A program made the position numbers and the translations under genes. Under the pieces are notes generated by a model. The model did not search any database and had not been told where the DNA came from. It saw only the letters and a program-made list of their open reading frames with translations. A stretch of 64,000 bases of DNA from Panicum virgatum (taxonomy: Eukaryota > Streptophyta > Magnoliopsida > Poales > Poaceae): contig NC_053144.1 in the NCBI RefSeq assembly GCF_016808335.1, positions 55,010,195 through 55,074,194 of the forward strand, in the 5' to 3' direction. Positions 34,764 to 45,578 of this stretch are shown piece after piece. Each line of letters opens with the position of its first letter. Within the stretch, counting starts at the first letter, position 1.

Positions 34764-35049
34764 GGCGGCCGGTGCCGGAGATCTGCGAGGAGGATCGGGA
34801 AGGGAAGGGAACGGTGGGGGGACGGTGCCGGTGGCTTCCCTTCCCTTCTTTATTTGTTTGTTTGATTTTTGTTCGATTTTCTGACCCCCTTTCGCGACTG
34901 GGCATCTCTTTTGTTTCGAAGGAGGGAGGAAAGAGGCGGAAGCTGCGTTGGCCGGTGGCCCGGCGGGGCGAGCACGATGGTAGGTGGCGGGCGTGCTGGC
35001 TTGGCTTTTTTTTTTTTTTGAGTAATCTGGAAAATGTGCGGCGGCTGGG

Positions 35050-36209
35050 GCGTTTTTTTATATATTTTTTAAAATCATTTTTTACAAAAATATATTTTCG
35101 GTTTCATAATTTACATATTTATACCCCTACTGTCCGGCTGCGGGGCGGCCGGCCCCTTGCCGCCCTCCTACCGGGCGGTAGGGACCTTAATATAAATAAA
35201 ATTTATTTTTAATCGTATTTTGGTCCCCGTCCGGTGGCGGGGCAGTAGGCCAGGCAGCCGCCCGGCAGGATCACACCACCAGCTTCCTAATCCGTAGCCA
35301 CCATCCGTAGCCCGAATTTATCATGTTTTTCCTTATTTCTATGAATATTTTAAATAATTTGAACGGTTTACAGGATCGCACCACCAACTTCTTGATACGA
35401 GTCCTTCTTCGTATCCACCACCAACAGGTACGTATGATGAATATGTACCCAAATATATGACTTATAAGACGATGATTAAAATATCTTAATTGCTACTGCA
35501 TAGGGACCACACAGGATACCTTTGAGGCGAGCTTCGAAGACTAGAGTCGGTTATTTTCTACACCTAACCAGCAGGCCGATCCTACCTTCCAAATATCTGT
35601 GGCCACCGGACGTCCAGGTAGAGACGTAGGGTCTCCAGACCGACACACCTACCCTACAGACCACGTCCACGCACATTGTAAAAGAGGTCGACATGGGCGG
35701 GGTGGTTAGGAGGTGCTTCTAGTTGTTTCTGTATTTTTGTTATGGACATGTCGTCATGTTATACTTATTTCGTTCTCATGCATCACCTATTTCGTTCTCA
35801 GTTATGTATGTGTATGAATTGCTAAGTTATACTTTTCATATTCATTTACTTTACTAACGGTTTTTATTTCTATCCAAAATATTTAAAACAACATCAAATA
35901 CCGCATTGTCGCACTGACAGTCAAGGTTTAACCTGCGGGAGGGGCCTGCCACCCCCTTCCGGGCGACGGGTAGGCCTACCGCCCCGCCACCGGGCGGCAG
36001 GTACCTGCCGCCCGGCTGCCTCCCCCAAGGGCCAAAATGCGATTAAAAATAAATTTTATTTACATTAAGATCCCTACCGCCCGGCAGGAGTGCGGCAGGG
36101 GGCCGGCGGTCCCGCAGCCGGGTGGTAGGGGTATAAATCTGTAAATTATGAAACCGAAAATATATTTATGTAAAAACTGATTTTGAAAAATATAAAAATA
36201 AAAAAACGC
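35050..36209. mobile_element. Non-autonomous Mutator-like element, 1160 bp, long TIRs
   Basis: Terminal inverted repeats of roughly 220 bp start GCGTTTTTTTA at each end and include TATATTTTCGGTTTCATAATTT and GCGGTAGGGA-type blocks. The element is flanked by a perfect 9-bp duplication, GCGGCTGGG, at 35041-35049 and 36210-36218. A 9-bp target duplication with long TIRs is the Mutator signature. The interior (about 35280-35980) has no transposase. Imperfect GC-rich CCGCCCGGTAGG motifs recur, and a perfect 26-bp palindrome lies at 35990-36015. It is about 290 bases upstream of the TPR gene start. Confidence 0.9.
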
Positions 36210-36218
36210 GCGGCTGGG

Positions 36219-37303
36219 TTGGCCTCGGCCTTCCAGTTGTATTGGGCTTTCAGTTAAGGTACAGTAAGCCCGTGGAGTAAACATGTGGGCCGGCCCCAAC
36301 ACATCCTACCAAATGCGGCCCAACTTCCGTTTCAGATTTTCTTTTTGTGTGTTGGTTGATTTTATTTGAGAGAATTGCTTATATGACACTAGAAATAATG
36401 GGCCTACGGGGACCGTCCTTCGTCGCGCCATGATCCCAACTGCCCTCCTCTGTCTCAGTCTTCATCAATTTCTTTCAAGAGCATTACAGACTTTTTCCAT
36501 TGCCTCACCTCTTCATCTAACAGTGATTCCTAACGGACTTCACAGTAGTGTCAAATAGATAAAAAAAACTTGAGTTGGGGACATATTGGCAAGTTTCTGA
36601 ATTTAGATGTCAAATAGGCAATATTCATTATTTCAAGTGTCAAATAAGCAATTCTCATTTTGTTTCTCCGTGGCCATTCTTGGGCGGAGCTGGCATCGTC
36701 AAGCTTACCCTTTTCTGTGCACTCCGTGTCAGTGTCTGTGCTGCTGAAGCGTATTGGAGCGTGGTCGGTCGCTAGTCCAAGGAGAGAGTCTGGATGACTC
36801 GACTCGATTCCAGCTTCTCCTCCTTCGCATCTTGCAACATACGGGCCCTGGACAAATTAAAGCCGGGGCATGCATAGCGCACGCACTTCGCTTCGTGCGT
36901 TCGCCAAACATCAAGAACAGATCGGACTTCAGGGATTGTCCCTTTGATTGGTCCAGAACCTCCTCCGTTCCGGAGGAACAAAGCCCACTTTATGCTGGCA
37001 TAGCTGGTTATTCTTTCAGTCTGCTCGTGTGCATCTCCTCCGTCCAACAACAGCTAGCCTAGCGCACGAATTCCTAGCGCAAAGTTTATGAAATTGGTTT
37101 TGTAAATTGTCTTTGTTTGACATGTCCCGCCCATGCCCATAACTCCAAAAACCCACTGCTGCCGCGGGCGGCGAGCCGACCGACCGGAATTTTCTCGCCG
37201 GCGACGTGCTGGTGCTGCTTCTCCGATCCCAGGCGATCCATCAGAGCGCGGGTACGGCTTCTCCGAACTGGCTCCCGCTGTTTCGCAAGTTCAGAGCTGA
37301 GAA

Positions 37304-37337
<34 letters not shown>

Positions 37338-38560
37338 GTAACTACGTTGCATCAGAAAGACCGGGCGCCGGAATCCCCATCGGCCCATCGATCTCATCTC
37401 ACCGTTGGTCGGTCGAAATTAAAGGTGTTAGGGAGCTGGAATCAGATCCATCCACCTACAGCCTACAGATCTGCAAAATTAACATTTCAGTAGGACGCTT
37501 TAATCTCGATCTCTTCTTTTTCGCAGTAATGGTAATCGGGCACCGTTTTTTCCCAAGATCATGGTTCATGGCCTGGATGGGTCAGTGCGGCGAGAAAAAA
37601 GATTGGCTTCTTTCTCAAGAATGCGCTGAGGAAAAGGACGTGCAATGTGCGTGTTAATTAATGCTTATCTGAGGGAAAAGGACGTAAAATAACGGAAAAG
37701 ATGTTATAGTTATGGAAATGGATTTTATAAAGTATGGTTTGTTTTTATTTGGATGATATATTCTAGGGAATCCTTTTTTTTTGAAAATTATCTAGGGAAT
37801 CCCTAAGGAGGAAAAAAATCATAGAGCATATTCGAGAGAGAAGTAGGCAGGGTTGTTGTATTAGTGGTATTATCACAGTGGTGAACAATTCTAAAAAATG
37901 ACATCCTAGACAAGCTCAGATATGGGTGGTGTCACCAGCATTAGTTAATTTTTTTAATACTTCATAACCTCTCTTATTTTCATTTTTTAAAAAAATTCAC
38001 CCCTACTTTGGTAGACAATTATGATCCCGCCTCTGTTATTACAACTTGTGGTGTTGATCACAATTGACCTCTAGATAAAAACTACATTGTTTTTTTTGTC
38101 TAAACAATTCCCTCCTCTCTCGAAATGTTAATTGGTGGTGATCATAGAAAGTTGCATTGTGTTGCAACATATTAAAACCTCAGTGGACGCATTCTCGAAA
38201 CAAGAGTGCCTAAGTGGACTCATGATATGAGCATGGTCAAGTGGTGTCCAGAACGGACGAGTTTCCACTGTTCCTTTTCTTTTCTCGTCTCAAGACGAGT
38301 TTGCATTGGTTTAGTGCGTTATGGATGCCCCTGAAGTCGGGGCACCCCTCCTGCTACCTCAAAAAAAAAGTCGGGGGCTATATTTCCTCTCACTTTATTG
38401 AGTTCTCTAGAACTATTGGATTGCTGGTATCTTATGAGGCATAATTTAGTAGAGTGACGATCTAGACGAACTCAATTGGTTGATGACATTTCCGAACAAC
38501 AAGAACTGCAACAAAAATTTAAACTTATTAGTTTTTCAACTTTTTTAGAATGTTTGGAGA
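36219..38560. other. Intergenic region without supported genes
   Basis: Apart from a 32-base G run (37305-37336), I see only short ORFs with no family resemblance. Those spanning the homopolymer give artificial Gly or Pro runs. Confidence 0.6.
37305..37336 (+). repeat. 32-base poly(G) tract
   Basis: An uninterrupted G homopolymer. It could form a quadruplex and is prone to length errors in both replication and sequencing. Confidence 0.95.
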
Positions 38561-38624
38561 AAAACTAACAGCTCACGCCGCACGATCCGATGGCTGGCAT
38601 AGGCACCAAAAAGAGAGGCACCTG

Positions 38625-38675
38625 GTATGCACCTGGTGCATACTAAATGGTGGGCCCGTATGCACCGGTGCATAC
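38625..38675. repeat. Paired GTATGCACC/GGTGCATAC palindromes
   Basis: The first palindrome, 38625-38643, has one central base. The second, 38658-38675, is perfect over 18 bp. Each is followed by a related A/G-rich spacer and TGGTGGG, so the pair is also a direct repeat. Confidence 0.85.
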
Positions 38676-38855
38676 CGAATTGGTGGGACCCGCACCAGGG
38701 GAGATGAGGTGGGATAATTGTCTTCCCGAATTTTTTTATTTAATCAAGGGTACAATAGTAAATCCATAATTGTGTGAATAACTTTTCAAGTAGTATAGTT
38801 TAGAATTGAATGGTGGATCTAATATAGTTTGAGCCGTTTATGAGTTAGACCCTAC

Positions 38856-38930
38856 AGGCGGCGGCGATTTGGATGAACCCTAGGCGGCGGCGATTTGAAT
38901 GAATCCTAGGCGGCGGCGATCCGTGATCCA
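38856..38930 (+). repeat. Three 26-bp repeats with GGCGGCGGCGAT
   Basis: Copies start at 38856, 38882 and 38908, each AGGCGGCGGCGATTTG-like followed by GATGAACCCT-like sequence. They lie just upstream of the GRF-like remnant and may be its leader. Confidence 0.85.
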
Positions 38931-38970
38931 GTTGAACCCTCGCAGCCACCGCAAACCTTCGCGGTCTCCG

Positions 38971-39431
38971 ATGACAGCTCCAGTGGCTGGTGCGCCGCGT
39001 TGCGGGCGCGTCCATCCATCCAAGAGGATGGTGCAGGGATCTGGTGCCAACTCTGGTGAATCGGATAATCCCTCATCGGATTCCTACAACATCAGTTCAT
39101 CTTGCCAATGCTGTGATCTGTATCCTTTGTTTCCCTATTGATCAGTGTCATTTTTGTTTGGTAGGAGGGAATCTAACATTTGTGAGTTCATTTCTTGGGT
39201 GGATGACCAGTGGCCACCAGAGTTCCAGCAAGTTGCATGTGGCATTTGGCATCTGTATCGTCTGGAGGCAATCCAGCTGAGGAATGATGCCGTTGAAGAG
39301 AAGGAAGCTATGCTTTCAGAATAGGATCAGCCATGAGATGTATGATAATTAGTCAAATCTATGGGTTCATCATGTGCATGTTTGGGGGGATGATGGTTGC
39401 CATACTATTTGGCACATTCCTGAAGAAGTAG
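38971..39431 (+). pseudogene. Possible GRF-zinc-finger/transmembrane small-protein gene, broken
   Basis: Three pieces in different frames suggest one small gene: an N-terminal ORF from 38971 (Ser/Asn-rich, with a CQCC motif); a segment at about 39165-39310 reading CEFISWVDDQWPPEFQ and a Glu/Lys-rich helix, resembling the C-terminal half of a GRF zinc finger (CxFxWxD); and a short ORF 39333-39431 with a hydrophobic helix (GFIMCMFGGMMVAILFGTF) then Lys-Lys and stop. Small grass GRF proteins with a C-terminal membrane helix have this order. A stop separates the second and third parts and the zinc ligands are incomplete. Tentative. Confidence 0.3.
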
Positions 39432-40440
39432 GTTGGTGTAGCACTGTTCATGCTCATTTTGCATGAACAATGACTTGTTCAGAGGGAGGTTGTAGTGGAC
39501 GCATGGGTGTGTGAACTGAAGTAGATGCAGGTCTGGACCATGCATGCTCTAGTGGTAATGGAGCCATCTTTGTGTGAACTGAAGTAGCTGTGTCTCCCTT
39601 AGTTGTGTCTCTTTTGATGTTCAATGATTGCTGTAATTGAATATGGCTATGGTAAAATGTGTGATATTTTGTTGCTTGATAATCAACTTGCTAAATTTGT
39701 GATTGAGCATGGGAAGGACATGTTACATGTTAAACAGAGGACTACAATCATTGTTCATACAAGGTCTGCAATGACAATACAACATTGCATTAATCCACCT
39801 AACTTCACAAAGCAGGCATTGTTGTTCATCAACGGAGCTCAGATCATTGGCATTCACCAGCATAGCTGGACACCACAATCACCGGACAACTTTGGAAGGA
39901 GCACCGGTCAGACTGTTGCTGCCATGTACACGCACAGCCCAACTGGCGGCCCACGAAGTGGGGCTCATCCCGAAATATTGACAAGTAATATAACGGTGAC
40001 CACCGGTGCAACCGGGTGAGTGCAGTGCAATCCATGTTTACAGCATTCACCGGTTAGATCTGTTGCGGCACCGTGCATCATTCACCGGTTTTGGGAGTGC
40101 AATGTAACATTCCAAGTTAAATGCACTCACCGGTTAGACTACAGCTGCACCGTATGATCTTTCTGGTAGAGTAGGAGGGTCAATTTCGAATCGGTAGGCT
40201 CATAGATGCCTAAAATATGGTCCACTGCTTTAGAACGGTGAACACGGGTCCAAATGGTGCTCGTAAAGAACAGCTTCATCAGCTTTTCTGATGAATCCTT
40301 TAGAAAATGTACTATTTGTCCACGAGTCCAACTGGTGAGTGCAGTAAAAGAGGATCACGTCCAAATTCATGTCTTTTGAGTACGTACTCAAAGTCTTTCA
40401 CAAGTTGGCGCCACACTAAACCTTGGTCGTGCAAGGTCTT

Positions 40441-40459
40441 GGGGGGGGGGGGGGGGGGG
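40441..40459 (+). repeat. 19-base poly(G) tract
   Basis: An uninterrupted G run inside the CCGGTGA field. The ORFs crossing it are artefacts. Confidence 0.95.
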
Positions 40460-42412
40460 TTGAAGCACAGTTCACTGGAAACATGGAAGATGTTGCAGCA
40501 CATTTTATCGAGGTCCTTGAGTCAAGGCAATATCAAATCGTAAATCGCCTTCCGAGTTTTTCACTTCCATAGTTTTTGTCATCGAGTTTGGATTCGTGGA
40601 GGCAAATGATTGTGGGCGACAGGGAGGGGAGCGGTAGCCGGGCGTTGGAGAACTTTTCCTTCTTGCCAAGGCCGCGTATGTTCCGAGACAGCATGGTAAG
40701 CATGCTATGGAACAATGATCACCGATCCAAGGTGTGAGAGCAAACCATCAGGAAATCTGCCGACTAAATTAAAACATGTCCGGTGATACCAACAGTGTGA
40801 CTAGTGAGTGCAATAAAAGAGGCACACGTCAAGCAGCCCAAGCAGGCCGCGAGGCAGATGGGCCGTAAGCCCGTAACACATGAAGCAACAGAAGCAGCCC
40901 GCGAAGTAGACGGGCCATATGGGGGCGGGCGGTTGGTATTCCAGAAGCCCATTGAGGGAGGGGTGGGAGCGTGCGCGGTGCCGATTCGGTCCCCGACGCG
41001 TCCTTTGGAGCAATAATAGTCTGTTTGCATTTCTAGTGACTTAGGCAAAATTGGTCACGGACTCAACACAGCAGCACCATGAACTTATCTTGAAAATCCA
41101 ACACCACTCACAAATTTGAAATGGCGGTTCACCCAAATGGAATAAAATTCATTAGTAGAACCATCGCAGTACAACACAGCTCAACACTGCATTCGCCGGA
41201 CACCTTTGGTGAGATCACCGGTCCGAATGGTGCTGCCACTCTAAGGAAGGAGCATGAATGTGCGTAATATGGAACGTGACCACCGAATTGGTGAGTGTAA
41301 ACCACCAGGAAATCTGCCGAGGGCATGAACACATGTACGGTGATACCCACGGCCTTACTGGTGAGTGCAGTAAAACAGCAACACGTGATTCATTTCATCG
41401 GAGACAATGTTGGACCGGTGCATCTGACTGGTGGACACCAGTCCCACATTTGAGTGGAAACAACAAATCCATCAGCGAAAACCACGCCGCATGTTTGGAT
41501 TCATGCAACTGCTCGCCACGCCGCAAGTGAGGCAAAGCTCGCCACCAAAAGCTGTCGTTTGATGGATCCTTAAGCTAACACGTCTAGCTAGGGACCATCG
41601 AGTTTCTAAAAAAAATCACCTTACCGGTATCATCCTCAAACGAAGTCACATGCACTCCATGCTATGAATTTATATTATTGCTACGAACCCAGGGTCATGT
41701 TGTGCTGTGAGTTGTGAACTGACATTGCTAATTGCCATCCATTTGCACTCAAATTGGCAAATCGGATCAATTAGCATTGAAATAGGTTGCAAATGAGCCA
41801 ACATTTACATTTGGTCAATTAGATGTGGGCCATACACACGCAAACTCCACTGGCGCCCACGAAGTGGGGCTCAACCTGAAATATTGACCGGTACATGCAG
41901 TGTTGATCACCGATCCAATTTGTGAATCCGGTGATAGCAACGGTCTGGCTGGTCGATGGGATTAGATTGTTGTTGCAAGGGGAAACAGGAAGTAGTCGGA
42001 ACAAATCAGGAACATGCGATAAATGTCCGGTGATATCAACGGTCTTCCCGGTGACAACACGCGAACACGTGAAGCAACCAAAACAGGCAGCGAAGCAGAT
42101 GGGCCGGAACATGTGAATCAACCGAAGCAACCCGGGAGATTGTTGGGCCGGATGGGGGCGAGCGCTGGACCCAGCCCGCGATCCCTGCGCGCATTTGCTA
42201 TGTGGTCGTCGAGGACCGCGGGGATCGGAAGGGTCGCGTGTCGCGGGAGTCAAGGTGCCGCGAGCAGTGGCCGGTGGGGTTCCGAGATGTGGCTATAAAT
42301 GCTTAGTCGGGTTGGCCGAGAACTCCTTGCTCTTGCACAGTCCACCTACCTGTACCGCAGTACCGGAGAGGAAGAGGAGAGGGTTTTTTCCAGTGCGTCG
42401 TCCCTTGCTCCC

Positions 42413-43411
42413 ATGGCCGGCCGGAAGCGCTCCGCTGATGACGAGGCGGCGAGCGCGGCACCACGGGGGCCGCCGCACCTTCACGGGATTCTTCATCGTC
42501 AGGGGTGAGTTTCGCTGTTGGCCTGTTGGCTGTTGCCTGGTTCTTCCCCGCGCGTTGCTGAGGTTGTGTTGTCTTCTTCTGGCAGGGCGGTCGGTATGGA
42601 CTCTTCTCTGCCCCACTCTGCGGAGGATGTTGTCAGGGTGCCTCCTGGTGTGTCCGTCGCGTCAGAGGACTCATTGGAGGACTCGCCGGAGTCCCCGCCG
42701 TGGACGTCGTCAGATTGCGCCCGGCGCCAGGAGATGCGGGAGTTGATTCGGGAGGCGTCCGACGCCAGAGGCTAGTATTCCGTTGCTACGCAGGAGGAGG
42801 AGCATCAGATGTCTGGCCTCGCTGCCGTCCAAGCGACCGCCCTCCATGCCTCAGAGGGGGAAATGTCGACGGTCCGTGCGGAGGCCGGGGCCGCCCACGT
42901 CCACGCAGCAGGTTGGCTGCTATACCGGACCTCCTGAGACCCTGTCTTTGTTTCGCTTCTTGCCCGACTTCGCCGAACGTGACTCTGCTCAGTTTCAGAC
43001 CTAGAGGAGGATTTGGCTGCTTCTCGCGAGGAGACGGAGGGACTGCGCCAGTGGCTGGATGACCTGGAGGAGCGCTATGAAGTCCTATCCTGCGCCGCGC
43101 TCGACGCGGTGGGGATTCTGGGGATGGGAGGGTTGCTGTTGCTCAACGGTCTCCGGGGTATTCCCGACCAGGTGGAGCGCGCGGCGGAGCTCGGCTTCCA
43201 CCGGGGCGCAATGTTGGCGTTCGCCATAGCTCAGCTTCGCTCCGGCCAGGATTTGCGCCGGCTGGAGCCTGGTTTCCCAGAGAGGACGACACTTCAGGAG
43301 CGAGAAAGGCTTGCCGATGACTTCGCCGGAGCTGCGGGCTTTATCGCCGCCAACGTCAGCATCAGCAACCTCCTCGAGAAGGGGGCCAACCCGGACGAGG
43401 CCATCCCCTGA
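42413..43411 (+). pseudogene. Unknown three-exon gene with one nonsense codon
   Basis: Exons 42413-42504, 42586-42911 and 42999-43411 have GT-AG introns of 81 and 87 bp and phases that close exactly: 276 residues plus stop. One in-frame TAG at 42773-42775 (likely Gln in the ancestor) breaks it. Features: a basic start (MAGRKRSADDEAA); an acidic Ser/Pro/Glu middle (SEDSLEDSPESPP); a helix with coiled-coil character (LEEDLAASREETEGLRQWLDDLEERYE, about 140-165); and an Ala/Gly/Leu-rich helical C-terminus with GFHRGAMLAFAIAQL and LRRLEPGFP. I do not recognise the family. Flanking by the CCGGTGA field on both sides suggests a transposon passenger or a transposon's own accessory protein. An alternative is a recently broken host gene. 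Confidence 0.55.
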
Positions 43412-44211
43412 AGGCTCCGGAGTGATAACGGTGATCCATTCAAGCCCGCGGCCTTATTTTGTTGTTCCTTTTTCGTGTGTCCTTTTGGATGTCCTGCTAG
43501 TGGTTATTTGTTGAACATCATTTTGTCTAAGGAAAGTCATGGCGGCTTCAATCGTGTGGGATGCATGGCAAGCCATGCTAATATTACTTTGCTATCTTAA
43601 TGACTTGTGGCAGTTTATTATATGATGACTGTTGTTTATGAGCTTTGTGTAGATACCGGATACCGGAAAATCTGTCGGCGCGTGTTTGGGCTTTGCGAGG
43701 TGACAAGCTCAAGAATAATGCTCCGGTGGTAGTCACCTCTGATCACCGGTCAAACACATGCGGTTAACCATGGCGCGAGCTTCGAGTTTCAGTAAATCAA
43801 TCCGTTGAACGATTCTGGTGTCGCACCGGTCCCATCATCAATTGAAGGGAGTGATTGGTTTGATTCCAAATTTTGATTCCAAATTTTGGAACGTAACCAA
43901 TCAGGGTCGAAGTCATTTGCACTAAATGCTTTGAATTGATGCTTCTCGTATGAACTCAGGGTCATGATAGTGCTATGAGCTGTGAACTGATATTGCTATC
44001 TGGCATCCATTTTCAATTTGCACTGAATTTTGCAAATTAGTTCGATTTGCATTGAAATAGGCTGCAAGATGAGCCAACATTTACATCAAAAGATCAGGAA
44101 CTAATAGAAAACTTGCACCAAAAGCTCGGGCTCTAATAGAACAAGTCGCATTGTTCAGTACTACAAACAGATCTAACAAAAGAAAAGCCACAACGCACCT
44201 GCTAAAAATAC

Positions 44212-45001
44212 TGGAGCTGCTCCATATCCTAAGGAACAATCCCGAGCATGCGGAAGGTGTTATCACAGAGGCTCCGGATCCTACATTCGTCGCTGCAGAA
44301 GTAGGACTAGCGGAACGATCTATCGTGGCCGGCGGGAGTGCCACACCAGCCCAGGTGGGACGCGCACTGGTGATCGTCATCGCGAGGCACTGGCCCAGGC
44401 ACGGGGGCCGGCTGCGGGGAGTTGGGAGGCCACACGAACATCCACAGCGCCGCGAAAGCGTGCAGGCGTAGATCCGAAACCCAGCGGTCGCTGCAGATGA
44501 CGAGCGTCGGGTCGTCATCTGCCACCTCCGCCAGGAGCTGCTTCGCCCGCAGGTCGGCCTTGGCGCCACTGTTTGCTCACCACAGGACCATGACGAGCAT
44601 GTACGGCGCCGACTTGTGGCCGCCGCGGGCAGCCTGATCGAGATCGTCCAGCGGCGCCTGGAGAGCCCCGCCATGGTGTCCGAAGAAAACCCTCATCCCC
44701 TGGATGAAGCGCGCCTCCAGGTTGCCGCGGCATAGGTGTTCGCGATCAGTCGCTCGCGAGTCTCTGCGTCGTGCGTCTGCTGCAGCGCCCGGCTCAGGTT
44801 GAGGCTGCGTCGAACCAGGGCCGCGCCGCACCCCCTGTCGCGCACGAGTGTGCAAGCCCCCTGGAGGTGACGGAGGTCCACCATGGGAGAGCTCGATGAT
44901 GCCGCAACGCGGGCGGCGACCTCGACGAGCATCTCTTCTGGAAGCACGGGGAGGGAACTCGTGGGTGCCATAGCAGCTTCTGGGAGGGAGATCGATGGCA
45001 A
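44212..45001 (-). pseudogene. F-box protein pseudogene (grass CSDECRIR family)
   Basis: The N-terminus reads LPVLPEEMLVEVAARVAA, an F-box core, followed by MVDLRHLQGACTLVRDRG. Then comes a repeat-like helical region (FIQGMRVFFGHHGG, LDQAARGGHKSAPY) and a C-terminal FCSDECRIR cysteine motif with NTFRMLGIVP. This is the layout of a large grass F-box family related to At2g35280. A one-base frameshift near 44733 and in-frame stops at 44577-44579, 44307-44309 and 44229-44231 show it is dead. In life it would be an SCF substrate receptor. It lies within the CCGGTGA field, so capture by a transposon is possible. Confidence 0.75.
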
Positions 45002-45284
45002 TGGCGGAGGAAATTGGGGGAGAGTGTAGATGGAAATTGTGTCGTTGATTTTATAGAATGTCCGGAATCAGGCGCCTGCCGTTAAACTGCATTTAACTCC
45101 AGTGGTGGAGTCCAAAGAAATGGAGAGGCGTCTCCGTACCGGGAAATAAATGCGTTGCAGAGGAAGCTTCGCTGAGTCCCCACGTCACGACGAAATGCAG
45201 GTATGCTCCCTCGGGTGACCGCACCAGTTGGACCGGTTAGCACCAGATCATCGGGTGGCCGGGAGCATTGAGTTTTAGAAAATC

Positions 45285-45578
45285 AATCCGGTGATTCGTA
45301 CCGGTGACAACACCAATTGCATAGGTCATACGTATGTGTGTAACCATAGTGTGGCTGAGCATTGAGTTTTAGAAAATCAATCCGGTGATTTATTTCGGTG
45401 GATCACCGGTCTCATGGTGATCCCCCACTGCATCCGGTGATTCATACCGGTGACAACACCAACTGCATCGGTCATACATACGTGTGTAACCATAGTGTGG
45501 GTGAGCATTGTGTTTCAGAAAATCAATCCGGTGATTTGTTCCGGTGGATCACCGGTCTCATGGTGATCTGCTACTGCT
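45285..45578. repeat. 147-bp tandem duplication
   Basis: Copies 45285-45431 and 45432-45578 each start ATCCGGTGATTC and contain GTGTGTAACCATAGTGTGG and GGTGGATCACCGGTCTCATG. They differ at about ten positions. Each copy carries several CCGGTGA units. Confidence 0.9.

Noticed and set aside
37086..37493. ORFs with Gly or Pro runs
   Set aside because: Created by the 32-base G homopolymer; no other protein-like signal.
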